Source: Sphingobacteriales bacterium (GTDB lineage Bacteria > Bacteroidota > Bacteroidia > Chitinophagales > Chitinophagaceae). Taken from it: DNA of 59,653 nucleotides. The position numbers and the translations under genes are program-made. The stretch covers positions 1-59,653 of the forward strand of contig JADJGB010000003.1 in assembly GCA_016708305.1 (NCBI GenBank), in the 5' to 3' direction. The notes under the pieces are model-generated. The model was given only the letters and a program-made list of their open reading frames with translations. It ran no database searches and was not told the DNA's origin. This document shows positions 9,983 to 19,474 of the stretch, piece by piece. Position 1 is the stretch's first letter, and every line of letters begins with the position of its first letter.

Positions 9983-10923
9983 ATGGCGCTTAAAAATAAT
10001 TTTTCTACATATCCTTTTTTGATTTTTTAACTTTATTAAGTCAGTTCGTATTTTCCCAAAATACTACTATCAACGCCTATACCGACAAAAGTAAAATTTT
10101 GTTGGGTGAACCTTTGTTACTTACGATAGAAGTCAGATCCACTCAAGACGCAAATATCGAACCGATAAAACTTGACAGTATTCCTCATTTTGAATTTTTG
10201 AAAAAAGACAGTATCATAAAATCAAATGAAAACGGAATTTTTGTTCTCAGGCAATTATATCGGATTACAAGTTTTGACTCCGGCAAATGGGTAATTCCAC
10301 CCATTCCATTAAGGCCCAATGTAAAAACGCCCAGCATTTTGGTTGAAGTAGGCTATACAGATTCTTTTGACCCTACTAAACCCTATCATGATGTACAAGA
10401 TATTAAAGATGTACCTTTTGTGATGCAACCTCAATATGAAAAATGGTGGTATCCCGTAGCATTATTATTAATCATTCTCACTATAGTCGTTCACTGGCTT
10501 ACCGGACCCAAAAAAGAAAAGACAAAGATTCCGAAACCTACCGAAGCGCCTTTTGATAAAGCACGAAGACGACTTAGGCAACTGAAAAATAGCGCGAGTA
10601 TAACCGGCGAATATCAAGAACTTATAGAAATTTTCAGAACTTATATTAAAGAAAAGACGGGGATCGAGTCGTTGCATCAAACTTCAAATAATCTTATTTT
10701 AAAACTTGATGTTGTTTTTTCAGACAAATCAAAATATAAAAATATTTCAAAAATTTTGCATCTCGCTGACTTCGTAAAATTTGCAAAATATCAACCTGAT
10801 AAAGAAGAATTGGGTTCTGCAAAAAAAATTATTGAAGACGCTGTTCAACATATTGAAAATAAATACGAAAAGCCATTTATTAATAATAATTCAGAAAATA
10901 TTGAAAGAACAAAACATAAATGA
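9983..10923 (+). CDS. BatD-like membrane protein (one frameshift)
   Basis: The ATG at 9983 gives MALKNNFSTYPFLIF, which continues in another frame after the T-run at about 10023-10028 as LTLLSQFVFSQ, forming a signal peptide. The exported part (residues about 30-125) is beta-rich: ILLGEPLLLTIEV, WVIPPIPLRP. A single membrane helix follows (YPVALLLIILTIVVHWL), then a charged cytoplasmic tail of about 130 residues (AREEL-like DKARRRLRQLKN, FRTYIKEKTGI). This layout, beta domain, helix and cytoplasmic tail, and its place between DUF58 and BatA match the BatD/DUF4381-type proteins of Bat clusters. Sequence similarity is weak by eye, so the family name is partly contextual. The gene ends 9 bases before batA. 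Confidence 0.7.
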
Positions 10924-10932
10924 TGTGAACCA

Positions 10933-11943
10933 ATGATTTATGATTGGTTTCAAAATATCAAATTTCTTTGGCCTGAAAATTTTATTTTTCTGGCAATCAT
11001 TCCTTTTTTGATTTGGGATCATTTCTCAAAAGGCAATTTAAGGCAAGGAACATTCTTATTGTCTGACACTTCGCAAATTAAGCATATCGGCTTCAAAACC
11101 TATTTTCGTCATCTGCCTTTTATTTTAAGGTTGATTGCCATTACCTGCCTGATTATGGCGCTGGCAAGACCTCAACATATTACGAAAAACAGCAGAAGTA
11201 TTGGAGAAGGAATTGACATCGTTTTGTGCTTAGATGTAAGTGGCAGTATGGCAGCCAGAGACATTCATCCCAATAGATTGCAGGCGGCTAAAGATGTGGC
11301 GATTGAATTTGTAAAAAACCGTCCTGTTGACAGAATTGGATTGGTTGTCTTTTCTGGTGAGAGTTTTACAAAATGCCCCATAACACCCGATAAGAAAACT
11401 GTAATAGAACAAATCAAATCGCTTGAAATAAGGGATGGCGGATATCTGGAACGAGGCACGCTCATTGGAGAAGGACTTGCCATGTCGGTAAACCGTATTT
11501 CAAAAGGGAGCGCCAAAAGTCGTGTCGTTATTTTACTGACTGATGGAAAAGAAGAAGCGCCGGCGACCAGAATCATTGACCCCAACTCAGCCATTGAAAT
11601 TGCAAAGGCAAACAACGTGAAAGTTTATGCTATTGGCATGGGTGGCGGCCTCGAAGATACCGGAGAACAATTAGTGCCGGGAGGTGGCTTAGTGAGAGAT
11701 TATATTGACGAAGAACTTTTACAAAAAATAGAAAAAGAAACCGGTGGAAAATATTACAGAGCAACAGACAAGGCAAGTTTGCAGGCAGTATATGCCGACA
11801 TTGATAAACTAGAAAAAAATAAAGTAGAAATAATTAATTATAAGGATACAAAAGAAGTATTCACCCCACTGGTACTGGCTGCTTTAGGATGGTTATTTTT
11901 GGAAGTTTTGCTTCGATTTACTATTTTCAAAAAATTTCCATAG
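10933..11943 (+). CDS. batA: VWA domain membrane protein BatA
   Basis: Intact, 336 residues. An N-terminal BatA-type segment with a first hydrophobic helix (residues about 16-28) and a second one (RLIAITCLIMALARPQ, about 66-81) precedes the von Willebrand A domain. The MIDAS motif is complete: Asp101-x-Ser103-x-Ser105 in LCLDVSGSMAARD, with the distal Thr and Asp in ERGTLIGEGLA and ILLTDGKEE. A C-terminal helix (VLAALGWLFLEVLL) anchors the end. BatA proteins form membrane complexes handled by MoxR ATPases and linked with stress tolerance. Normally batB, batC and another batD follow in Bacteroidota; here the next gene is unrelated in type, so the cluster is short. Confidence 0.88.
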   Translation: MIYDWFQNIKFLWPENFIFLAIIPFLIWDHFSKGNLRQGTFLLSDTSQIKHIGFKTYFRHLPFILRLIAITCLIMALARPQHITKNSRSIGEGIDIVLCLDVSGSMAARDIHPNRLQAAKDVAIEFVKNRPVDRIGLVVFSGESFTKCPITPDKKTVIEQIKSLEIRDGGYLERGTLIGEGLAMSVNRISKGSAKSRVVILLTDGKEEAPATRIIDPNSAIEIAKANNVKVYAIGMGGGLEDTGEQLVPGGGLVRDYIDEELLQKIEKETGGKYYRATDKASLQAVYADIDKLEKNKVEIINYKDTKEVFTPLVLAALGWLFLEVLLRFTIFKKFP

Positions 11944-11989
11944 ATGGGTAGTATATATTTAATAATTTTAACGATAGAATTTATTGAAG

Positions 11990-14376
11990 ATGAAAAAATA
12001 TTTTGACGTGAGATTTTTTTGGGTTTTTTGTTTTTTAATTTCATTATCTTATTCACAAGCACAGGGTATTGCTAATAAAATAGAAAACTATGCAGTAAAA
12101 TACAGTCCAGAAAGAGCATATATTCATTATGACAAACATACCTATACTCCCGTGAAATGATTTGGTTTAAAGCATATCTCCTCAATGAGTTACTGCCGTC
12201 GGAAGAAAGCAAAACATTTTATGTGGACTGGATAAACGACAATGGAATTATTTTGCAACACACTGTGGTGCCATTAATTAATGCCACGGCAAGGGGGCAA
12301 TTTGAAATACCTGCAGGTTACAAAGGGAAAGACATATCGGTAAGAGCTTATACAAGATGGATGCTTAATTTTGATTCGAATTTTGTATATTTCAAAACAA
12401 TACCAATTTTAAATAAAGATTCCACGAAAGCTCCTCAGAAAATAATAATTCAACCTGCTATTGATTTTTTCCCCGAAGGAGGCGATCTGATTGCAGGAAT
12501 TAATTCAAAAGTAGCTTTTAAGGCTACCGACCAATGGGGAAGACCGGTAAAAATAAAAGGAATAGTATTGGACGGAGCAGGTAAAAAGATAGATAGTTTA
12601 AAAGTAATACATGATGGAATGGGATATTTTTTTATCACTCCACAAACCGGTGTAAAATATAAAGCAAAATGGCTTGATGAAAAAAAGGTGGAGCGAACCA
12701 CAGAGATACCGGAAGTTAAACCCGAAGGAGCTGCCTTGCAGGTAAAAGTACTGCCTGAAAGCAGAAATTTCAACATCTCTTTATCACAGGGTTTGGCTCA
12801 TAAGTTAGATACTGTACATATTGTAGGAACTATGTTTCAGCATCTCGTTTTTATGTTGTCAAAACCGACAAACACTAAAGAAATTGGCGGCATTTTACCT
12901 ATTCATAATTTACCTTATGGGATACTCACTATCACTGTTTTTGACAAAGACTGGAGGCCGCTATCAGAACGCATAACTTACATTAATAATAATGCACAAT
13001 ATACGGTAACGCCGGAGTTTGAAGTAGAACGTTGGGGCCTTAGTTACAGAGCAAGAGATGAAGTAAAGATCAGGGTGCCCGATTCACTTGCCTCAAATTT
13101 ATCAATAGCTGTTACAGATTTGGCTATAGGTGTGGATAGCAGCGAAAATATTTATTCAAGGTTGATGCTAACGAGTGAATTGAAGGGGAGAGTATATAAT
13201 CCTGCTTACTATTTTTCAGACAGATCGGAGAAAACTCAACAAAATCTTGACCTTGTGATGCTTACCAACGGATGGCGAAGGTTTAATTGGGAAGCCATCG
13301 TTTCAGGAAAGATACCACCACCTGTTTACACGCGCGACTCTACTTATATGTCGCTTTCAGGTAAATTGATGGGCGTAATGCCTGCTCAGATTGGCAATGG
13401 CGCTACCATAGTGGTAATGATGAAACAAAAAAATACAGAAGGAAATATGTTTTTGATGCCGGTTGACCGAAATGGTGTTTTTAATGACCCTTCAATCGTA
13501 ATTTTTGATACGGCTCAGGTTTATTATCAAATTCAGGATAAATCTTTGAAAGAAACCTCTGTACAATTTATGCCTTATAAATTAAGAACCCCGGTAGTAG
13601 GAAAAAATTGGGGAGAGATAATATTTCCAGATACTACCGGCAGCGCTTATCATAAAGACAGATCGGGTGAAGCGTTTGCCAATTCTGAAAAATTGAAATA
13701 TAAAGAATTGGAAGCGGTGATTGTTTCTGCCAAAGGAAAATCAAAAACTCAGTTGATGGATGAAAAATACACCTCCGGTATGTTTGGCGGCGATGGAATA
13801 CAATTTGACTTATTGAACGACCCTTTTTCAGCCAGTACGCTCGATATTTTCACCTATTTGCAGGGTAAGGTAGCTGGACTACAAATCACCGGGCAAGGGC
13901 AAAATGCAACACTCAACTGGCGGGGAGGAGCACCTCAGTTTTACATAGATGAGATGCCAGCCGATATTAACTTTGTTTCCTCCATCAACGTCAATGATGT
14001 GGCTTATATTAAGGCAGTCAGGGCTCGGTTTATGGGTGGGTTTAACGGCGCTAATGGCGCAATTGCCATTTATACAAGAAGAGGAGACGACATCAGAATG
14101 GAGTCGGGCAAGGGCCTACCTGGCAGCAAAGTGGAGGGCTATACCGTAATACGCGAGTTTTTTTCACCAAAATATTACAGTAGAGAAGTAGCTCCAGGAG
14201 CAGAAAGAGATGTGCGTACCACTATTTACTGGAATCCAAATGTTTTGATAGACCCCAAAAAAAAGGAAGTAGTTTTATCTTTTTACAATAATGATGTTAC
14301 CGATGCCTTCAGGGTTATTATTGAGGGAATGACATCCGATGGCCGCCTAATTCATTATATGACAACGATGGAGTGA
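11990..14376 (+). CDS. MG2-like/TonB plug-domain envelope protein (one frameshift)
   Basis: A signal peptide is seen from the ATG at 11990 (FWVFCFLISLSYSQAQG). The following PERAYIHYDKHTYTPV breaks at about 12155 and resumes as IWFKAYLLNE, together giving the opening beta-sandwich motif (Y-x-P-G-E-x-I-W-F-K-A-Y) of a large Chitinophagaceae exported family. Three or four MG2-like beta domains follow. Near residues 650-720 there is a TonB-receptor plug domain: DIFTYLQGKVAGLQITGQG, QFYIDEMPADINFVSS and GANGAIAIYTRRGDD. There is no outer-membrane barrel, so it is not itself a transporter; a role as a periplasmic or surface partner of outer-membrane proteins is inference. Total about 795 residues. 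It lies 46 bases after batA and may be co-transcribed. Confidence 0.75.
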
Positions 14377-14409
14377 AAGACCAGGAATAAGAATAAAATT
14401 TTAGTACAT

Positions 14410-15336
14410 TTATTTAAAAACCTGCGTAACCGGTCTGCCTATCCACACCTGTGGTTGCTTTATATTAAAAATATAGGCAATAGTGGAGGCAATGTCGAAC
14501 TGCATCATGCTTTCATTGATAACATAACCTTTTTTAATATTTTTTCCGGTAATGATAAAAGGGCTTTCCATCTCCAGCATGGTTTTGCCACCATGTCCTT
14601 TATTGATGCCGCCATGATCGGATGAAAAAATGATGATGGTATTGTCATACATACCGCTTTCCTTCAAACCTTTTACTATTTTACCGATATAACCATCCAG
14701 TTCATGCAATTTTTGATAATATTCAGGTGTATTGTGACCGATGCTGTGACCCACATGATCCGGATTATCAAATACGATGGCAGACAGAGTGGGTTTCTTT
14801 TCTTTAAGATATTTAATGGCCATTTCAGTAAGCAGGGTTGAATTTTTCTCGCTTTCTATTGCCTGAGCATGGTAATTAACCGATAGTGTGTCCACCAAAT
14901 ATTTTATACCATCCCATTCATACATCACACCCATTTCTGCTGTAGGTACTGCCTCACGAAGTAATGAAAAAACGGTAGGAAATATTCCATGTTTGTTGAG
15001 TTCGCGCGATGGAAGCTCCGGCGTTTTTGATCCCCACTCGGTATATCCGTGCAATTCGGGACCTGCCCCCATAAACATGGATGCCCAGTTTGCAGCGCTG
15101 GAAGATGGCAATACACTTCTTTTCTTCAATGTATATGCACCATTATTCATCAGCTCTTTCAGAACAGGCATATCTGCCTTTTCCATACTGTAAGACCCCC
15201 AGCCATCAAGTCCAATCAGCACAACGTGTTGCGCCTTCCAGTTCTTACTTATATTCTTATTAATTGATTTTTGTCCAAAACTGTTTGTAATGCAAATGGA
15301 AACTAACAGCATTACTCCAAAAAATTTCTTACTCAT
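14410..15336 (-). CDS. Alkaline phosphatase superfamily protein (nucleotide pyrophosphatase-like), exported
   Basis: Intact, 308 residues, with a signal peptide (FFGVMLLVSICITNSFGQ). Metal-binding elements of the alkaline phosphatase superfamily are clear: VVLIGLDGWG (first Asp), the nucleophile region LPSSSAANWASMFMGAG with Ser/Asn in place of the usual Thr, VFDNPDHVGHSIGH (Asp-x-x-x-His), and IIIFSSDHGGINKGHGG (Asp-His and final His). This pattern is closest to type I phosphodiesterase/nucleotide pyrophosphatases and related phosphonate hydrolases. The replacement around the nucleophile means the catalytic residue should be confirmed by alignment. Probably periplasmic cleavage of phosphodiesters or phosphomonoesters. 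It is convergent with the preceding plus-strand gene and follows an endonuclease/exonuclease/phosphatase gene on its own strand, 32 bases away. Confidence 0.85.
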   Translation of the reverse strand: MSKKFFGVMLLVSICITNSFGQKSINKNISKNWKAQHVVLIGLDGWGSYSMEKADMPVLKELMNNGAYTLKKRSVLPSSSAANWASMFMGAGPELHGYTEWGSKTPELPSRELNKHGIFPTVFSLLREAVPTAEMGVMYEWDGIKYLVDTLSVNYHAQAIESEKNSTLLTEMAIKYLKEKKPTLSAIVFDNPDHVGHSIGHNTPEYYQKLHELDGYIGKIVKGLKESGMYDNTIIIFSSDHGGINKGHGGKTMLEMESPFIITGKNIKKGYVINESMMQFDIASTIAYIFNIKQPQVWIGRPVTQVFK

Positions 15337-15367
15337 TATTTTCTTTTTTATAAATTTTATCGCTTCA

Positions 15368-16404
15368 TTATTGTTTTAGTTCAAACACAGCCAATACTGC
15401 CTTATGGTCTGTAGGCCAAACTCCGATTGGTTTTAGAAATATATCCTTTGTAATTTCTTCTACTCGTTTACCGTAGGCAATTGACTTCGAGGGACCTACA
15501 ATTTTTGCAGAAACAGGCTTCAGTTTTTTATCAGGCAAATAATAGATAAAATCAATTCTTTCGCGTTCATCTGCCTCCGGCGCCCATGTGAGTTTTGAAA
15601 TTTCTTTCAATTGATTATCAGATGGGAATGTAAACCCTGGTGTGTAATCGGGTCAGGAAATATCACCCTGTACACATCTTTATATCCGGCCTTTTCGAGC
15701 ATTACCGAAACATCCCAGGGAACAACAGCGCCACGATGATCCCATAGATTTTTGGTTGCCTCTGTCCAATCCAAATGAGACGGTTCGTTGAAATCACCAC
15801 CCAAAAAAATCAGCCTACCGGCTTTTTTATCCTTTTCGGCTTCTGCAATGAACAAGGCAATAGCATCATCGCGCACAGACAGTCTATTTAGATACAGAAT
15901 AGAATCTACAATAGTAACAGGCTCTCTTTTCTTCCAGGTGCTGCCATCGTAACCCAGCACATCATAGTAGGCACAATTTCTATAATCCAAATGGCAGGTA
16001 TAAATGGCAATTTCTCTTTTTTTTATTTTTGCAATTGCTTTATAAACGCTTCCCCTGTCATTTTCTAAGGGGAAAACTGTAATACTGTCCATCAATGGAT
16101 AGCGGCTCAACAGACCCGAATCGTTCGAAAAAAAAGAATAATAGATTTCCCCGCGCTTTTTTAAGGCTTCTGTAATCCTGTCACAAAATTGGGTGTTTTT
16201 GTAATTTCTCACCTCGCTCAACATCACAAAATCGGCATCGCTACGTACAATTTCATCCACTATTGCTTCAAAGCCTCCATCCACCATAGTGCCTTCCTGC
16301 CAAATATTAAATTGGAGCACTTTCATGGTTTTTGTTTTTCCCCAAACAATGCTTGTAAATAACAATAAAAAAACAAAGAATAATGTTTTCAGAATTTTTT
16401 TCAT
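15368..16404 (-). CDS. Endonuclease/exonuclease/phosphatase family protein, exported (one frameshift)
   Basis: I place the start at 16404, where MKKILKTLFFVFLLLFTSIVWG forms a signal peptide; an upstream in-frame Met at 16446 would bury it. EEP-fold motifs are MKVLQFNIWQEG (first Asn), ADFVMLSEVRN (metal-binding Glu), YTCHLDYRNCAYY, FLGGDFNEPSHLDW (Asp-x-Asn) and, after a frameshift near 15620, ERIDFIYYLP and PTDHKAVLAVF (final Asp-His). The domain is complete, about 345 residues. Exported members act on sphingomyelin, phospho-sugars, nucleotides or DNA; which one cannot be read here. Forms a likely two-gene unit with the alkaline phosphatase-type gene 32 bases downstream, suggesting phosphate or phospholipid scavenging. 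Confidence 0.85.
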
Positions 16405-16516
16405 ATCCAGCAAACCTTCCAAATAATGATTTATAATAAAAGGCAATCGCTTCTAATCTGATTATTATCATAGATTGAAATCAGACAGGCGTTTTATTTT
16501 TTCAAAATATATCCAT

Positions 16517-16547
16517 AAAAAACCCTGAAACCGATAAATTTCAGGGT
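16517..16547 (-). terminator. Rho-independent terminator of the miaB-secG operon
   Basis: A 9-bp stem (ACCCTGAAA at 16522-16530 paired with TTTCAGGGT at 16539-16547) with an 8-base loop. Read on the minus strand it is followed by a run of six T, and it lies about 30 bases after the secG stop. Confidence 0.85.
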
Positions 16548-16575
16548 ATAATCTTTTTAATATCTTGATTAATAA

Positions 16576-16923
16576 CTACTTAGCCGGAGTTGGCGCAGGA
16601 ACCGGTGCCGCAAACGGAGCGGCAGGCCGGGCTGGTTGTTGTTGAACCGGCATAGTGCCTACATCCTGTAATCTTCCTTTTGGCTGAGTACTTTTTCCTC
16701 CGGAAATAAAGAAAGTAGCCAACAGGCTTAACACACCAATAATAGCTGCAAAAATCCAGGTACCTCTTTCCATCACATCATTGGTTTGTTTAACACCCAT
16801 AAACTGACTGCTTACGCCGGCAAAAGTACCGGTCAAACCACCACCTTTTGGATTTTGAATCAATACAATAAATCCTAAAATAACGGCTGCAATAATTATC
16901 AAAATTACAAACAATAATATCAT
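16576..16923 (-). CDS. secG: Preprotein translocase subunit SecG
   Basis: Intact, 115 residues. Two membrane helices (LLFVILIIIAAVILGFIVLIQ and IFAAIIGVLSLLATFFI) flank the conserved loop QNPKGGGLTGTFAG, the SecG signature, followed by a Pro/Ala-rich tail usual in Bacteroidota. SecG stabilises the SecYEG channel for protein export across the inner membrane. It is the last gene of the minus-strand operon, overlapping the upstream TPR-like gene by 4 bases (ATGA), and is followed by a strong terminator. In many Bacteroidota groES-groEL follow, but not here. Confidence 0.95.
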   Translation of the reverse strand: MILLFVILIIIAAVILGFIVLIQNPKGGGLTGTFAGVSSQFMGVKQTNDVMERGTWIFAAIIGVLSLLATFFISGGKSTQPKGRLQDVGTMPVQQQPARPAAPFAAPVPAPTPAK

Positions 16924-17702
16924 AACATTTTTTTTAAATAATCCATTTTGGCTGCAAAATAAGCGCTTTTAGCGGGATTTAGCAAACTTAATTTTTGAAA
17001 TACTTCAATTGCCTTCGAAATTTCTTTTTGTTTTACCCACACCTGAGCCATTGCTTCGGTAATGGCATTTTCGCCACTAACAGATTTTTCGGCCATATTT
17101 ACTACTTTCCTATCAACTTTCAGTGTATAAGTGGCATAAGCCTCAGCCTCTGGTAGGCGGCGCATCTGTTTCAGCCAGGCTGTAAAGCTCATGAGTTGCT
17201 TGCCAAAACGGTCATTACCCCTTTGCTCCTCACATAGCTTTATACCTTGAGAGGCAAAATAATCTAGGGTGTAATAAGGGGTAAAAGTAAGCTCGTTAAT
17301 TGCCGGGTCAATAGGTTCAATCTTTAATTGAGGAATTTTTACCTCTTCCTTTTCCGAAATTTCTGCTGTAGAATCAATGACTTTTTCTTTCTCAATCACT
17401 TGCAAGTCCTCAACCTGATCCTCTATTTTTTCCTCGGATTTTTTTGTTTCTGCATGAGGAACGGCTGGCTTAATAGTAAACAAATAATTGATTAACAGTG
17501 GGTTATCAAAATACAATAATGTCTTTTGCCACTGATCTTCATAATCCGGGCTGCCGGTTTCTTTTAGTTTTTGAGCAAATAATATTTGTGCCGATGAAGA
17601 ATAAGGATACCGGTCGCAAAGACTTTTGACATCCTCCAGACTGCAATCGCTGAAACTCTTCGATAAAAAAGAATTGGCTATATCATTAAGCAGATGTTGC
17701 AT
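16920..17702 (-). CDS. TPR-like protein of unknown function in the lptE-secG operon
   Basis: About 260 residues. I prefer the Met at 17702 (MQHLLNDIANSF); a Met at 17714 is also in frame and would overlap lptE by 7 bases. No signal peptide or membrane helix. The N-terminal part is helical (LEDVKSLCDRYPYSSSAQIL resembles a TPR helix pair), then a Glu/Lys-rich linker of about 60 residues, then FTPYYTLDYFASQGIKL and RFGKQLMSFTAWLKQMRRL, and at the end two TPR-like helices (AMAQVWVKQKEISKAIEVFQ and ALLNPAKSAYFAAKMDYL-like). The gene is conserved in position between lptE and secG in Bacteroidota, which suggests an envelope-assembly or export role, but no function is established. Confidence 0.75.
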   Translation of the reverse strand: MQHLLNDIANSFLSKSFSDCSLEDVKSLCDRYPYSSSAQILFAQKLKETGSPDYEDQWQKTLLYFDNPLLINYLFTIKPAVPHAETKKSEEKIEDQVEDLQVIEKEKVIDSTAEISEKEEVKIPQLKIEPIDPAINELTFTPYYTLDYFASQGIKLCEEQRGNDRFGKQLMSFTAWLKQMRRLPEAEAYATYTLKVDRKVVNMAEKSVSGENAITEAMAQVWVKQKEISKAIEVFQKLSLLNPAKSAYFAAKMDYLKKML

Positions 17703-17707
17703 ATCGG

Positions 17708-18239
17708 TTACCAATTAGAAAATATTCGGTTGAAAATATCATCAGACAAATCCCTCAACATTTCCGATTCAAGGCTTTTTTTCGGCTTGTTGCAAAGACA
17801 TACTGCCTGCATATTCAAAATTTCTTGATACGGCTTGCGGCTGACCTCGCTTTCCGGATTTTTTATCATCTACAACCACATTGATATTTACAGTCAGTTT
17901 ATTTCTATTGGCCTGCTGATTAGAAACGCCAGCAGTACTAAAGGAATAACCGGTTATTGTAGCTTCAATATCCCAATCGGCATTCTCGCTGTTGGTTTGC
18001 TTCAGCCGAGTATTGCTTACAATCTTTTGACGAAGTTTTTCGGTCAATGCAGGTGCCAGGGTAGGATTTACATAAGGTGCTTTATTTTCAATATACTTAA
18101 CTCTTACTACTTTAATACTATCGGGGATACTAACATCTTTCAATTTATATACCCCACACCCCGATTCGGCAATAGTAAAAAATAAAGCTATTACGATAAT
18201 ACCGATAAAAAATAACGGTTTATAAATCTTCGATATCAT
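17708..18239 (-). CDS. lptE: LPS-assembly lipoprotein LptE family (frameshift near the C-terminus)
   Basis: Signal-anchor region LFFIGIIVIALFFTIAESGC is followed by GVYKLKDVSIPDSIKVV, typical of Bacteroidota LptE. The lipid-attachment Cys would be in ESGC, a poor lipobox (Glu at -3). Core motifs: NPTLAPALTEKLRQKIVSN, DWDIEATITGYS and NRNKLTVNINVVVDD. The frame stops at an A-run near 17776, but one base less continues as SLESEMLRDLSDDIFNRIF to the stop at 17708, the expected family ending. LptE plugs the LptD barrel and helps place LPS in the outer membrane. The start overlaps the upstream sigma-54 activator by 20 bases. Confidence 0.85.
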
Positions 18240-19471
18240 ATTCTTTTAGTTTTCTGTACAAAGTTCGTTCACTTATGCCTAAATCTAATGCGGCATCTCT
18301 TCTTTTTCCTTTATGTTTTTTAAGCGCTTTGAGGATGAGTTCCTTTTCCTTTTCAATGATATTCAGCACTTCTTCCACTTCCTCATGTTCCTGAAATTCA
18401 TTTTCATGAATAACAGGTGTATGATTGGCAACTACAGGTGGCGAAATTGGGATATGAGCCGGTTGAACCATCGGCTGAAAAGTTTCGGGCGTAGTTTGTA
18501 TTTGTCCTATGTTATCAATCAATTCAGCATGTTCGGTGGCGAGTGAAGGGTTTTGGAGTACTTCGAGAAACAATCGCTTTAGTTCGTTTACATCCTTTTT
18601 CATATCAAAAAAGCTTGTACAATAATCCTCTTTCATTCTGAAACTCATGTTGTTCCTGCGGTGAAATCACCATTGGCAACCGGTTGTTAGAATAAGGCTG
18701 TAAAAAACGGCCCAACTCTTTGGCGCTTATCGTTTTATTTTCGGATAATACGGAGACCTGTTCGGCAATATTTTTTAATTCACGTACATTGCCCGGCCAG
18801 GGATAGGAAATTAATAGCGATTTTGCCTCCTCGTCTAATTGTACTGAGACAGTTTTATATTTGTGCGCAAAATCAGACGCAAATTTTCTAAACAAGAGTA
18901 CAATATCATCTTTCCGGCTGGCTAATGATGGCACACGAATGGGCACGGTACTCAAACGATAGTACAAATCTTCGCGGAACTTATTTTGCTGTACCAATTG
19001 CAGCAAATCTTTATTGGTAGCTGCCACTACCCGTACATCGGTTTTTTGCACTTTACTCGAACCCACGCGAATGTATTCTCCGGCTTCAAGCACTCTTAGC
19101 AATCTGGCCTGTGTGCCCAAAGGAAGCTCTCCAATTTCGTCCAGAAAAATAGTACCGCCATTTACAGTTTCAAAATAACCCTTTCGGGCATCCACTGCGC
19201 CTGTAAAAGACCCCTTTTCATGTCCAAACAGCTCAGAATCAATGGTTCCTTCAGGTATAGCGCCGCAGTTGACAGCAATAAAAGGATTGTGTTTGCGCGA
19301 GGATAAAGTGTGTATAATGGAAGAAAAGGCCTCTTTACCCACCCCACTGTCACCTATTATCAACACTGTCAAATCGGTGTTGGCCACCTGAACCGCTACC
19401 TGAAGGGCAAAGTTCAGCTCTGGCGAATTACCAATTATTCCAAAACGATTTTTTATTGATTGTAAATCCAT
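18220..19471 (-). CDS. Sigma-54-dependent Fis-type transcriptional activator (one frameshift)
   Basis: An AAA+ enhancer-binding protein with no N-terminal receiver or sensor domain: the AAA+ domain begins at residue 1. Walker A is GDSGVGKE (40-47), the sigma-54 contact loop reads GSFTGA (87-92) instead of the common GAFTGA, Walker B is GGTIFLDEIGE (105-115), and REDLYYRLSTVPIRVP and YPWPGNVRELKN complete it. After a single-base shift near 18608 (T-run) the C-terminus continues as LFDMKKDVNELK, a linker, and a Fis helix-turn-helix (KRRDAALDLGISERTLYRKL). It starts 3 bases after miaB and overlaps lptE, so it is made with the operon. The lack of a sensor domain suggests constitutive activity or control by a partner. 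Confidence 0.9.
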
Positions 19472-19474
19472 TAT

